Of a stretch of DNA of 64,000 nt, positions 1 through 9,410 are shown in pieces (the first letter of the stretch is position 1; each line of letters starts with the position of its first letter). The notes under the pieces were generated by a model. That model was not told the DNA's origin and did not search any database. It worked only from the letters and a program-made list of their open reading frames with translations. The DNA comes from WFZT01 sp964571845 (GTDB taxonomy: Bacteria; Hydrothermota; Hydrothermia; B15-G9; WFZT01). Made by a program: the position numbers and the translations under genes. The stretch lies in assembly GCA_964571845.1 (NCBI GenBank), contig CAZNDM010000050.1, positions 1 to 64,000 on the forward strand, given 5' to 3'.

Positions 1-232
1 AAGGCTCAGTACGGAGGTAGTTTAAGAGCGATTACCCCACAGAGCTTAGCGATGAGGAAGTTTGAAGAGAATCGTCACCAAAGAGCTTAGCGAGGAGGCG
101 ATTTAAGAGAAATTTCCCACAGAGCTTAACGGGAGGGTTGAGAGGAATCTTCCATCACAAAATTTAGCTCCCCTACGGAGCTTAACAGGGGCGGTTTGAA
201 CGGAATCCTCCCCGATAGTAATAAATGGGGGA
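1..232. repeat. Degenerate ~40-bp tandem repeat cluster
   Basis: Four to five imperfect units of about 40 bp follow one another. Units begin with CAGAGCTTAGCG or close variants at about 40, 79, 120 and 176, followed by a purine-rich GGAGG...TTTAAGAGAAA stretch. The unit resembles the repeat of the 36.6-37.6 kb cluster (GGGGGAGGAGATTGA then GGGAAATTTCTC), so I place it in the same dispersed family in a decayed state. No convincing gene is present. The stretch from 233 to 381, up to the end of the next gene, holds nothing I recognise. Confidence 0.6.
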
Positions 233-381
233 GATGTTAAAAATTTCTCCTTTCCCCGGAGTATCTTTCGAACGGCTTCTGTGACTGTGGATTTTCAGAA
301 AAAAACATACTTTTCCCAAAAATCAAACACTCTTTCAATAAAATGCGGCGAGAGCGGAGCTGAAATTGATTATCTTTTGGC

Positions 382-3276
382 CTATAAGTCCCGAAGAATC
401 CTTTCTGTATTTTCTGCCTCGAAGAAATTCTGGGTTTGTTCAAAAACGGATTTTGATTTTTTCAGATACTCTTTTGCACGACTGCGTTGTCCGAGTCGGG
501 CGTATGCAATTCCGAGATAGCGGAGGAGTAGTCCTTTTTCCCATAAGTATCCGTCTTCCTCTGCAATTTTAAGAGCCTTTTGGGCTATCTGGATCGTCTC
601 CTCAGCTCTTCCTGTGTGGAGCAGGAATTCGGCAGCGAAAAAGTAATAGCTATAATCATCCTCGTAACGAGGTTTCAACCTTTTATAAATTTTCCCTGCT
701 TCGTCTATCTTGCCCGTTTTGAGATAAAGGTATCCCCTGAATGAATCTGCCTCACCTGGCAGATACGATGACAGCTTCTCGGCATAAACTTCGAGGTTTG
801 AAAGGGCTTTCATAGCTTGCTCGTACTTTCCCCACCTGATGTAGTTGTAAACCATTCCATGCCACAGGTGGTACGACAGGAAATCACTTTTTACATGAAA
901 TTTGTTCTTTAAAAGCCCATTTTTAAGCAAATTTTCTGCATTTTCAAATTCTCCAATCATGGAATAGGCATAACCAAGATCGATGTATATGATGACCATT
1001 CCCTTTTCATCTCCAATTTTTTCCTTTGCTTTCAAAGCCCTCTCAAACCACTTTATCGCCTCCCTTTGATAACCGTGCCTCGACCAGATAAGGCCGATGT
1101 TTACAAGAATAGTGGCCTCTCTAACAAGGTCACCAATCTCTCTCGATATCTTTAAAGCTTCTTTCAAATAAGAAAGTGCAAGATCTGTCTCTTTGATGTA
1201 GTAAACCCCGAGAGCGGATAGAGATAACAGTCTATCCAGAGGTTTAATATTCTGCTCGAGGAAGCTCTTCAGTCTTTCAAGGCACTCCTGTATCTGAATG
1301 TTGTGAATCCTCGTCGCGTAGTTGATGACAGTGACACAGAAGCTTATTTCAATAGCAGGGTCCTCACACCTTTTTATACTATTTTTAAGCTCGCTATACA
1401 AAACCTTTGCCTTTTCAAATTCTCCCGTGTCGATCAAGAGACCGAAAAGGTGGATCTTATAAGTGAGTTTTTTCTCCCTCTTTCGCGAGATTTTTATCAG
1501 TTTTTTAAGTGATTCTCTCGCACTTTCGAGATCACCCTTCAGGATACCGAGCCTGTACTTTAAAACGAGTGATTCTGAAGGTTTTAGATAATTTTCAGCC
1601 AACCGTATGTAGTGTGAAGCCCTTTTGAGCTCACCTATCTCGAGATAACCCTCAGCCATGAGTCTGTATAATCTGCCGGATGCCCTGATCCTTTTATCCA
1701 CATTTTTGAGAGCTTCTTCTGCGATATCGAAAAACTTGATGGCATCTTTGATGTAACCTCCTGAGAGGTATTTCTCCCCAATTTTTAAAGCCGTTCTGTA
1801 CGCCCTGTCCCATATCCCTGCCCGCAGATAACAGATGGCACGAACCTCATCTGACTCACCAATCTTTTCAAGAGCCTTTGAGAGTTTTGCATACATCAAC
1901 TGTCTGGTGGTTTTACTGATGCTGTTTCGAACCGCCCTTTTCACAATTCCGTGGACAAAATCAAACCTGCCAGCCTCTGTTTCCTTCAACCAGCCTGAAG
2001 ATACGAGGTTTTCAAATATCTTTGCAATTGTTTCCGGGTCCATATCAAGAAGTTTCTCAAAGATCCAGGAGTTCACTTCTCCATCCAGGAGTGAAGAATA
2101 GAGCAGAATTGATTTAACATTGTCAGGTAGTCTTCTCAAATGGGACACTACGAGTTCCTTCACAATTTCCGGAATAGCGAGTTTTTCGGGGTTAACTATA
2201 AACCAGCTTCTCTCAAATTCAATCAGGATTCCGCTTTTCAGGGCTTCCTTCAGTATGAGTTCAAGCAGGTATGGGTTTCCCCCTGATTGTTTCTGGAAAA
2301 ATTCTATTAATTGTCCATTTATCGGAGAGGATAGATAGTACTGGAGAAATTCGGAAGTCGTTTTTTCATCAAAAGTTTTGAGCTTTATTCGATAGATAAA
2401 ACCATCCTTTTCGAGCTCGATTATGGAGTCTCTGAAACTTTCAGGGATATCACCGGGCCTGAAACTGAGGATCACGCCTCTACCGGGTTTTAAAGTTGTA
2501 ATTATCTCAAGCAAATCCTCGAGTTCTTCAGCATTTAAATTATGTATGTCTTCGTAAATAACGACGGTCGCGTCACTAACAGGAATTTTTCTGTATCTGC
2601 GGTGCGGAAGAAATCTAATGACCCTGTAATTATAGCCCAGTAGTTCAATAAATTTGAAACCCTCCCGGATGAAGGCTGACTTGCCTATGCCTGGCGGACC
2701 TTCAACTGTTATCACCTTTGATGAACCATTGCCGACCTCAACGAGCTCCCGTCTCAGTCGCATGAGCTCAAATCTCCTGTCAATAAACTTTTTCTCATCC
2801 ATCTGATACGAGATGAGATCGCGGTGCCTTTTGTTTTTAAATAGACTCATGTCTGCTTTGCGAAGGAGCTCCTGGACATTCTCTCCGTCTTCAGGGAAAG
2901 CAGCTATTCCTGCACTGAATGATACATGAATGGGAGGATCGGTATTAAATGTCTCCATCTCGAGCAGGTTTTTGATCCTTTCAACGACCTTTCTTGCACT
3001 TTCTCTGTCAGCTTCAGGGAGAAGGATAATGAACTCGTCCCCGCCGTAGCGCACGAATATGTCCCGCTTTCTGAGAAACTGTTTGATAAATCCGGCAAGT
3101 TCCTGCAGCACTTTATCTCCGACCTGGTGACCAAACACATCGTTGACAATTTTGAACTTGTCAATGTCAATGAGAGCTAACGCAAAGGGATTGCCTGAAC
3201 TCAGGTATTTTTCGGCAACCCTCAAAAACTCATCACGAAGGTAAAGACCTGTTAATGGATCACGAGACCTTACCAT
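382..3276 (-). CDS. GGDEF diguanylate cyclase fused to STAND-type ATPase and TPR array
   Basis: This 964-residue protein has three parts. Residues about 5-160 form a GGDEF domain with an intact GGDEF signature at 78-82, the FKIVND...GHxxGD substrate motif near 41-54, and an RxxD product-inhibition site at 69-72, so active c-di-GMP synthesis is expected. Residues about 180-480 form a P-loop ATPase with Walker A GPPGIGKS at 193-200 and a Walker B-like VVIYEDIH at 238-245, as in STAND/MalT-like signalling ATPases. The remaining half is helical TPR-like repeats, probably for ligand or partner sensing. There is no signal peptide or membrane segment, so it is cytoplasmic. It lies downstream of recN but has its own promoter close to the start codon. 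Domain calls come from motifs; the fusion itself is read directly from one uninterrupted frame. Its target pathway is not shown by neighbours. Confidence 0.9.
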   Translation of the reverse strand: MVRSRDPLTGLYLRDEFLRVAEKYLSSGNPFALALIDIDKFKIVNDVFGHQVGDKVLQELAGFIKQFLRKRDIFVRYGGDEFIILLPEADRESARKVVERIKNLLEMETFNTDPPIHVSFSAGIAAFPEDGENVQELLRKADMSLFKNKRHRDLISYQMDEKKFIDRRFELMRLRRELVEVGNGSSKVITVEGPPGIGKSAFIREGFKFIELLGYNYRVIRFLPHRRYRKIPVSDATVVIYEDIHNLNAEELEDLLEIITTLKPGRGVILSFRPGDIPESFRDSIIELEKDGFIYRIKLKTFDEKTTSEFLQYYLSSPINGQLIEFFQKQSGGNPYLLELILKEALKSGILIEFERSWFIVNPEKLAIPEIVKELVVSHLRRLPDNVKSILLYSSLLDGEVNSWIFEKLLDMDPETIAKIFENLVSSGWLKETEAGRFDFVHGIVKRAVRNSISKTTRQLMYAKLSKALEKIGESDEVRAICYLRAGIWDRAYRTALKIGEKYLSGGYIKDAIKFFDIAEEALKNVDKRIRASGRLYRLMAEGYLEIGELKRASHYIRLAENYLKPSESLVLKYRLGILKGDLESARESLKKLIKISRKREKKLTYKIHLFGLLIDTGEFEKAKVLYSELKNSIKRCEDPAIEISFCVTVINYATRIHNIQIQECLERLKSFLEQNIKPLDRLLSLSALGVYYIKETDLALSYLKEALKISREIGDLVREATILVNIGLIWSRHGYQREAIKWFERALKAKEKIGDEKGMVIIYIDLGYAYSMIGEFENAENLLKNGLLKNKFHVKSDFLSYHLWHGMVYNYIRWGKYEQAMKALSNLEVYAEKLSSYLPGEADSFRGYLYLKTGKIDEAGKIYKRLKPRYEDDYSYYFFAAEFLLHTGRAEETIQIAQKALKIAEEDGYLWEKGLLLRYLGIAYARLGQRSRAKEYLKKSKSVFEQTQNFFEAENTERILRDL

Positions 3277-3282
3277 GGTATA

Positions 3283-3311
3283 AGTATAAATGCATGAGTT
3301 TTATTTTTGAA
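3283..3311 (-). promoter_or_regulatory. Promoter of GGDEF-STAND gene (leaderless)
   Basis: On the minus strand TTCAAA (3306-3311), a 17-nt spacer and TATACT (3283-3288) end 6 nt before the ATG at 3276. No Shine-Dalgarno sequence fits in that space, so the mRNA probably starts at or next to the start codon. Confidence 0.55.
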
Positions 3312-3383
3312 CTCCAGATGGAAAAATCCCCGTATAAAATCATAGTTCCATGCTATTTAATATGACAAATGGGGATAATTTTT

Positions 3384-5045
3384 CTACATCTGTCCTGCGT
3401 TTTTTAATAGTTCGCGGGCGTGAACAATGGAGCTTTCTGTAATCCTCTCTCCTGCAAGCATCCTGGCAATCTCTTTTACCCTCTCCTCTCCCTGTAACTC
3501 TCTAACATCTGTTACTGTCCTGTGATCCAGAGTTTTTTTCTGAACAACAAAGTGTTTCTCGCCGTAAACGGCGATCTGTGGTAGGTGAGTAATTGTAATA
3601 ACCTGTCTTCTGCGAGCGATTGAAGAGAGTTTTTTCCCAACTGCCTCAGCGATTCTTCCACCAATTCCGACATCTATTTCATCGAATATCAGGGTGGGGA
3701 TGTCATCTATCTCAGATAGCACTGTCTTCAGGGCGAGCATTATTCGAGATAACTCGCCACCTGAAGCCACTTTTCTAAGTGGCTTCACCTCTTCTCCCGG
3801 ATTTGTTGAGATCAGAAATTCGACCTGGTCAATACCTGTTTCGTCCACCTCCTTTTCCGAGAAATTTACAACAAATCTGGCGTTTTGCATGCCAAGTTCA
3901 GCCAGCTCGTCAAGTACAAGTGATTCAAACTTTCGAGCTGCTGATTTTCTTTTATTTGAAAGGTCCTCTGCGATACTCAGGAGCTCGTTGTATTTCTCTT
4001 TCACCTTTTTTTCCAGCTCCTTGAGATATTCGTCCTTGATCTCAAGTTTGTTAAACTTCTCACGCGTCTCGTTGTAAAGTTTTATGAGTCCGGGCACATC
4101 TCTCCTGTATTTCTCTTTCAAACGATTTATCAGTGAAAGTCTTTCCATCAGCCTATCGAGTTCTTCTGGCTCTGATTCAAGTTTTCCTGCATAATCGAGC
4201 AGATTCCTCCACACCTCATCAATTTTGATCAAAACTTCCTCGAGCGTCGCCTCGTGGATTTTCAAAGATTCGTCAATTTCTGATAAGTTTCTCAAAATAG
4301 CGGAAACCCTTGTCAATCGAGAATACGCAGATTCATCATCTTCGTAAAGAATCGTAATGACTTCCTGGATACCCGATCTCAGTGTCTCAAGGTTTGATAG
4401 AACTTTGATCCTCTCTTCAAGTTCTTCTTCCTCTCCAATCTTCAGATCCGCATCTTCAAGTTCTCTTAGCTGGTATTCAAGGAAGTCACGGGCTTTTTCT
4501 GCTTCCTCGACCTCTTTTTTTTCCTTTTCAAGCTCTGCCTTGAGCTTCTGGTATTCTCTGAATTTTTTACTCACAAGGTCTTTAAGGGACATTGTATCTG
4601 CGAATTTATCGAGATATTCAAGGTGGGATGTGGTGTCGAAAAGTCTTTGATGTTCGTGCTGACCGTGAATATCAATGAGATTGGATGTTAATTCTCTAAG
4701 AAACTGCTGGGTAACAGGTGTCATATTAACAAATGCGCGGGATTTTCGCTGGCCCGGAGAGAGAACCCTCCTGATTATTATTTCGTTTTCTGTTTCAATA
4801 CCGAACTCTTCCAAGATTTCCCGTGTTTTTTCGTCAGTCTCGAATATCCCTGTGATTTCTGCTCTGTCCTTACCTGAAATTAGATCCCAGTCAACTTTTG
4901 TACCGATTAGAAGATTAATGGCGCCAACGAGAAGGGATTTACCTGCTCCAGTTTCACCTGTTATGATGTTCAATCCCCTGCTGAAACTCAAATCAACACT
5001 TTCCACAAGGACAAAGTTTTTGATCTTTATCTCGAGGAGAGCCAT
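3384..5045 (-). CDS. recN: DNA repair protein RecN
   Basis: RecN is an SMC-like ATPase involved in double-strand-break repair. The 553-residue protein has the N-terminal Walker A GETGAGKS at 30-37, long central coiled coils (about 150-360), and a C-terminal head with the signature region GGELSRIMLALK, the Walker B stretch PTLIFDEIDVGIGG and the following THLPQIA. Length and motif order match the family. Its ATG overlaps the nadK stop by one nucleotide (TAATG), so it is probably translated by coupling in the secD-secF-nadK-recN transcript. nadK-recN adjacency is common in bacteria and supports both calls. Confidence 0.97.
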   Translation of the reverse strand: MALLEIKIKNFVLVESVDLSFSRGLNIITGETGAGKSLLVGAINLLIGTKVDWDLISGKDRAEITGIFETDEKTREILEEFGIETENEIIIRRVLSPGQRKSRAFVNMTPVTQQFLRELTSNLIDIHGQHEHQRLFDTTSHLEYLDKFADTMSLKDLVSKKFREYQKLKAELEKEKKEVEEAEKARDFLEYQLRELEDADLKIGEEEELEERIKVLSNLETLRSGIQEVITILYEDDESAYSRLTRVSAILRNLSEIDESLKIHEATLEEVLIKIDEVWRNLLDYAGKLESEPEELDRLMERLSLINRLKEKYRRDVPGLIKLYNETREKFNKLEIKDEYLKELEKKVKEKYNELLSIAEDLSNKRKSAARKFESLVLDELAELGMQNARFVVNFSEKEVDETGIDQVEFLISTNPGEEVKPLRKVASGGELSRIMLALKTVLSEIDDIPTLIFDEIDVGIGGRIAEAVGKKLSSIARRRQVITITHLPQIAVYGEKHFVVQKKTLDHRTVTDVRELQGEERVKEIARMLAGERITESSIVHARELLKNAGQM

Positions 5046-5878
5046 TATCCCCAGCCCAGTTTTGTTCTCAAAACTTCAAAAAATCCGGGGGTATCTTTGA
5101 GTCTTATGAGTTTAACCCGGTTGTGGCACTCAGTAATTTCAATGGATTCCCCATTTTCAAGCATTACCTCATCCTGCCCGTCGGCAGAGAGGAGAATCTT
5201 CTCTTCTCCTTTTGACGATGATGTAATTTTCAGGTAGATGTTTGACGGAAGGATTACGGGTCTGACTGAGAGAGTGTGAGCGCATATAGGTGTAATGATT
5301 ATTGCGTTCATTCCCGGATAAACGATGGGTCCACCAGCTGCGAGGTTGTACGCAGTAGATCCGGTTGGGGTTGCCACTATTACACCGTCTGCACGGTATC
5401 TATTCAAAAGTTCTCCTGATGTGAAGACCTCGATGTCTATCATCCTTGAAGAACCGGTTACCCTGATGGAAATATCGTTAAGGGCAATAAACTCCTGAGC
5501 GTTTGAAGGTCTGAAGGCTCGTAGCACCATTCTTTCCTCAATTCTGAAATTTCCAGCGAGGATGTTATCCACGAGTTTTTCGACCTCATCTACACGAAAA
5601 ACAGTGAGGAATCCCAGGCCCCCTATGTTAACACCGGCAATGGGCAGGCCTCGTGAATACCTCGCTGTTCGTAACAGCGTTCCGTCACCGCCAAATGACA
5701 GGAGAACATCTGCGTAAAGGGGCAACTCGTCGATTGTAACACTCTTGTCCCCCTTAACGAGAAAGGGGGAAAGCTCTGAATCAAATATCAGGCTTTCCCC
5801 CGGCACTTTCCTCTTTACAGTTTTTATAAGCTCGGCAATTTCTCTTTTTCTTGGATTTCCTGTAACACCGATCTTCAC
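5045..5878 (-). CDS. nadK: NAD kinase
   Basis: NAD kinase phosphorylates NAD to NADP. The 277-residue protein has the diagnostic GGDG loop at 63-66, the NDIS motif, and the glycine-rich region DGVIVATPTGSTAYNLAAGG that shapes the NAD site. The start is GTG at 5876-5878, overlapping the secF stop by 4 nt (GTGA), which implies translational coupling. The size fits the bacterial family. It is cytoplasmic and sits mid-operon with no promoter of its own visible. Confidence 0.96.
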   Translation of the reverse strand: MKIGVTGNPRKREIAELIKTVKRKVPGESLIFDSELSPFLVKGDKSVTIDELPLYADVLLSFGGDGTLLRTARYSRGLPIAGVNIGGLGFLTVFRVDEVEKLVDNILAGNFRIEERMVLRAFRPSNAQEFIALNDISIRVTGSSRMIDIEVFTSGELLNRYRADGVIVATPTGSTAYNLAAGGPIVYPGMNAIIITPICAHTLSVRPVILPSNIYLKITSSSKGEEKILLSADGQDEVMLENGESIEITECHNRVKLIRLKDTPGFFEVLRTKLGWG

Positions 5879-6789
5879 TTTTTCTTCTTTCTACCAGCGA
5901 GATACGCCTCCCATTCCACAACAAGGGAGGCAACCACATAGATCGATGAATAGGTTCCAACTACGACGCCAATTGTGATTGCAAGCGCAAAGTTGAAAAT
6001 GACAGGACCACCAAAGATAAGAATGGCGATCAGAACAAGGAGCGTTGTAAAAGAAGTTATTATCGTCCTGGAGATAGTGTCATTTATGCTGCGGTTAAAA
6101 GTTTCAATCAGTTTCTCGATCCTTGGCTTGATTTTCCCGAATTTCCTCATGTTCTCACGGATTCTGTCGGATACGACGATAGAGTCGTTGATGGAATAAC
6201 CCACAATGGTCAGTAGTGCGGCAATTATCGGGATTGTAATCTCTTTTCCGAGCAGTGAGAAGATGCCAATTGTGATAAAAACATCGTGGAAAAGGGCGAG
6301 AACTGAGCCAACACCAAATTTGAGGTCAAAACGGATCCAGATGTAAATCAGCATCAGAAGGAGACCAATAAGAATCGCCTCGAGAGCTTTTTTCTGTAAT
6401 TCTTTACCGACCCTCGGACCCACTCGCTCTGTTCTCTCAAGTATCACATTTACACCGAGCTTTTTGGAAAGAAAGTCAACGATTTCAGATGGATCCTTCT
6501 GAATGGTAGCTTTGTACTTTATCAAAAATGTGTACTTATCCCCAAAATTCTGGATCTCTGCACCAGGAACACCAGCCTCTTTAACGAGTTTCCTGATCTC
6601 CCCGATGTCAACAGTTTTTCCTTCGACTTTTATCTGCACCAGTGTTCCACCTGTGAAGTCAATTCCGTATTTCAACCCCCCGTGAGCGATAATTGAAATA
6701 ATTCCGATGAGAATTAAAAGCCCGGAAATGATAAATGCTTTCCTTCTAAAACCTATAAAGTCGTAATTTGGATTCTTGAAAATTTCCAT
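5875..6789 (-). CDS. secF: Protein translocase subunit SecF
   Basis: SecF forms the SecDF complex, which uses the proton-motive force to help pull proteins through SecYEG. The 304-residue protein has the first membrane helix at about 17-36, the periplasmic P1-type motif GIDFTGGTLVQIK, and a cluster of five further helices from about 130 containing the conserved YSINDSIVVSDRIREN stretch. The ATG at 6787-6789 is preceded by GGAGG. It lies 10 nt after secD and is cotranscribed with it. Length matches the family. Confidence 0.97.
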   Translation of the reverse strand: MEIFKNPNYDFIGFRRKAFIISGLLILIGIISIIAHGGLKYGIDFTGGTLVQIKVEGKTVDIGEIRKLVKEAGVPGAEIQNFGDKYTFLIKYKATIQKDPSEIVDFLSKKLGVNVILERTERVGPRVGKELQKKALEAILIGLLLMLIYIWIRFDLKFGVGSVLALFHDVFITIGIFSLLGKEITIPIIAALLTIVGYSINDSIVVSDRIRENMRKFGKIKPRIEKLIETFNRSINDTISRTIITSFTTLLVLIAILIFGGPVIFNFALAITIGVVVGTYSSIYVVASLVVEWEAYLAGRKKKK

Positions 6790-6799
6790 TTCTGCCTCC

Positions 6800-8347
6800 T
6801 CAGATTTTAATGGATTTTACCTTTTTAACAGTAAGAAGGTAGTCAAAGATAATCTTCGTAACGAAAATAGCTGTAAAGAAGCTGACGATGATACCGATTG
6901 AGAGTGTAACTCCAAATCCTCTGATGGGACCGGTACCAAATTTGTAAAGAACAATGGCTGCTATCAGAGTCGTGAGGTTTGCGTCAAAAACCGTTACTGT
7001 AGCTCGTGAGTACCCGGCATTGACAGCCATTTTCGGCGTCTTACCTGCTCGTAATTCCTCTCTTATCCTCTCAAAGATCAGAACATTCGCATCCACAGCC
7101 ATACCGACCGTGAGAATTATACCAGCGAGTCCGGGCAGGGTCAGGGTTGCGTGGAAACCAACAAGCAGGGCAAAGATAAAGATGAGGTTGAGTATCAGAG
7201 CAATGTCTGCGATAATACCTGAAAGGTTGTAGTAAACAACCATAAAAATAACGACGAGAACAAAACCGATGATGAGAGCCCTTATTCCGCTTCTGATGGA
7301 GTCATGACCGAGTAGGGGACCGACAGACCTTTCTTCGATGATCCGAACAGGCGCAGGAAGGGCACCTGCCCGCAGGATAACGGCAAGCTCCTTTGCCTCC
7401 TCTATTGAACCTATTCCCGTGATCTGGGCGTTCCCTGAGGGTATCCTCTCCCTGATCACCGGTGCAGACTGGACGACACCATCAAGCACAATAGCCAATC
7501 TGCGACCAACATTTCTGCCGGTAACTTCAGAGAACCTTGCGGCTCCCTTTCTATTGAACTGAAGTAAAACAATGGGCTGATTTGCAATGTTGGGATCGGA
7601 GGCAGATCCTATGGTGTGTCTCGCATCTTTCAAATAGGCACCTGTTAACTCAGGCTTGTCTTCGACGAGGAAAAGGGATCTAAACTTTTGGCCATTGGCT
7701 TCAAACCATTTTCCCCACATGAACACATAGCCCTTGGGAATAGCTTCCTTCACCTTGGGATTTTTGAGGAGCTCTTCGACCTTTTTTACATTGTCTTCAG
7801 GAACCACTATATTCCCTCTGTATGAGTTCAGGAGGGATGTGAATGGACGGGAAAGTGTGTCGGTTGTATCAGCAGAAGCCAGTTTTCTGTCGATTCTCTC
7901 CAGTGTTTCCATTATCAGATTGTCAGGAGCCACGAGTCTGAATTCAAGTTGAGCGGTTTTTCCTATTAGTGCCCTTGCCCTCTCTCTGTCCAGGACTCCG
8001 GGCAACTGGATCAAAATTCTATCTTCACCGACTTTTTGAATGGATGGCTCAAAAACACCCCACTGGTCAACACGGTTACGAATCACTTCTATCGCTCTAT
8101 CAACTGCACCTTTTGCCTCGTCAGGAGACAGTTTGGATTTGTCAACCTCGAGGAGCAGGTACATACCACCCTGGAGATCGAGTCCAAGATTCAGGGCACT
8201 CTTCTGGAGCTTTGCCAGTTTTGATCTTGGCATCTTTGCCCTTTCTTCCGGTGACATGGAGTAGTACTTAAAGGTGGGCCACAGACTCCAGAGCGCGACG
8301 ATTAACAGGATAACAACTATAGCCACTCTCCATCTTAAATTTTTCAA
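6800..8347 (-). CDS. secD: Protein translocase subunit SecD
   Basis: SecD is the larger SecDF partner. The 515-residue protein has an N-terminal membrane helix (about 7-25), the motif LGLDLQGGMYLLLEVD, a long periplasmic region with a second SecD motif ending in the GNAQITG area, and the C-terminal transporter helices including VGMAVDANVLIFERIREE. The start codon is TTG at 8345-8347. It is supported by the strong Shine-Dalgarno AAGGAGG (complement of 8355-8361) and by the fact that translation from there gives the usual positive N-terminus and first helix. It leads the secD-secF-nadK-recN operon from a clear promoter. Confidence 0.96.
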   Translation of the reverse strand: MKNLRWRVAIVVILLIVALWSLWPTFKYYSMSPEERAKMPRSKLAKLQKSALNLGLDLQGGMYLLLEVDKSKLSPDEAKGAVDRAIEVIRNRVDQWGVFEPSIQKVGEDRILIQLPGVLDRERARALIGKTAQLEFRLVAPDNLIMETLERIDRKLASADTTDTLSRPFTSLLNSYRGNIVVPEDNVKKVEELLKNPKVKEAIPKGYVFMWGKWFEANGQKFRSLFLVEDKPELTGAYLKDARHTIGSASDPNIANQPIVLLQFNRKGAARFSEVTGRNVGRRLAIVLDGVVQSAPVIRERIPSGNAQITGIGSIEEAKELAVILRAGALPAPVRIIEERSVGPLLGHDSIRSGIRALIIGFVLVVIFMVVYYNLSGIIADIALILNLIFIFALLVGFHATLTLPGLAGIILTVGMAVDANVLIFERIREELRAGKTPKMAVNAGYSRATVTVFDANLTTLIAAIVLYKFGTGPIRGFGVTLSIGIIVSFFTAIFVTKIIFDYLLTVKKVKSIKI

Positions 8348-8384
8348 AGCTACGCCTCCTTCTTAAGAGAATTTCGGGTCTCCA

Positions 8385-8414
8385 ATTATACTTTACCGCT
8401 TAAAATATAGTCAA
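8385..8414 (-). promoter_or_regulatory. secD operon sigma70-type promoter
   Basis: On the minus strand TTGACT (8409-8414), an 18-nt spacer and a perfect TATAAT (8385-8390) lie 37 nt upstream of the TTG start. Unlike most first genes in this window, this leader has room for a Shine-Dalgarno site and contains one. Confidence 0.75.
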
Positions 8415-8765
8415 GGAAAGAAGCCTCACAGATAAAATCGAAACGGGAGAATTGATAAAAATTTTTCTGCACACATACTGCGTAGCCTGTAAGAAGATCA
8501 GCAGTTTCGCCATAACGTATCAGGAAGTAAAAATCATCCCGAAAAACATAGGAGATCTCAGGCCTTGTGGGGAGGGTGGAGGGTGAAATTTTGCCATAAT
8601 TTTAACGTAGTGAGAGGAGATGTCTTGAAAAATCATCTGGAGGGAAAGTTACACATTTTTTACAAACTAAAACGATCACACACATCGGATTTTTGATACC
8701 GGGAAGCTCCCTTTTATGGATGGCCCGCATTTTTCGGGTAAACTCCGATGGCATGTTTTTGGCAT
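8415..8765. other. Intergenic region between divergent secD and methyltransferase
   Basis: About 350 bp carry no credible ORF. An inverted repeat CATCGGA (8683-8689) and TCCGATG (8744-8750) brackets a 54-nt stretch that also contains a short CCCG...CGGG hairpin. It lies just upstream of the methyltransferase -10 box. It could be an operator pair or a structured RNA, but the evidence is weak. I see nothing else here. Confidence 0.3.
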
Positions 8766-8771
8766 TATAAT
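8766..8771 (+). promoter_or_regulatory. -10 box of methyltransferase gene
   Basis: A perfect TATAAT, in the context GGCATTATAATA, ends 9 nt before the ATG at 8781. Exactly the same GGCATTATAATA context precedes the ferritin gene at 16729-16740. No good -35 hexamer is seen, so a variant promoter class is possible. Confidence 0.5.
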
Positions 8772-8780
8772 AAACCAAAC

Positions 8781-9410
8781 ATGGTTTCCTACAAGTTTTA
8801 CTACAGCCTGCCCTTTTTGCGGGAGCTTGCCTTTTCAGGACCGCCTCTTCAGATGTGGAGGGAGAAGTCTGTAAAAGCGTTTATCTATCACATCTCCCGA
8901 CTGAATGTAAGAGAAGCGAGGGTTCTTGAGGTGGGGTGCGGTGGTGGCTTTCTTGCAAGAAAAATAGGTTTGTTTTTCCCGGATTTCAAGGTTACTGCTA
9001 TAGATCTTTCTGAGTCTTTGATCAAATGGGCGAAGAGGAAGAACAGACTTCCGAATGTTGAATTTTTGGCAGCTGATTTCTTTGACATTGAGGGGGAATA
9101 CGATATTATCGTTTCAATGGAAGTGCTGCCTGTTGTGGGGCAGGAGAATCAGATGAGATTTGTAGAAAAGATGTCTGATCTTTTGAAGGTAGGTGGGCAT
9201 GGAATCATCACACATCTGAGACCTTCTGTATATTCGAGGTTGTACAGGAGGTACTGGGAAGTGTTAAAAATCGGGGAAATTCATGCAATAGAGCCGACAG
9301 AATTTGTAAAGATGGTTGAGATATACAATTTTTCAGGTTACTATTATGCACTTGACTATCTGGAGGGAAAGTATATAGTGGTGATGCGGAGGGGTGGCCG
9401 AGTGGATTAA
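8781..9410 (+). CDS. Class I SAM-dependent methyltransferase
   Basis: The Rossmann-fold SAM-binding motif VLEVGCGGGFLARKIG is followed by the acidic ribose-binding residue in VTAIDLSESL and by the motif II/III region DIIVSMEVLPVVGQ. The protein is about 209 residues and cytoplasmic; the methyl acceptor cannot be told. An in-frame ATG at 8748 exists, but it would place the -10 box inside the coding region, so I prefer the ATG at 8781 (MVSYKFYYS), giving a leaderless message. The stop codon TAA at 9408-9410 lies inside the following tRNA-Ser gene, a 23-nt overlap. It is probably cotranscribed with the tRNA. Confidence 0.85.
   Translation: MVSYKFYYSLPFLRELAFSGPPLQMWREKSVKAFIYHISRLNVREARVLEVGCGGGFLARKIGLFFPDFKVTAIDLSESLIKWAKRKNRLPNVEFLAADFFDIEGEYDIIVSMEVLPVVGQENQMRFVEKMSDLLKVGGHGIITHLRPSVYSRLYRRYWEVLKIGEIHAIEPTEFVKMVEIYNFSGYYYALDYLEGKYIVVMRRGGRVD

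Noticed and set aside
8748..8780. Upstream ATG for the methyltransferase
   Set aside because: It would put the -10 box inside the coding sequence and adds residues without family similarity.
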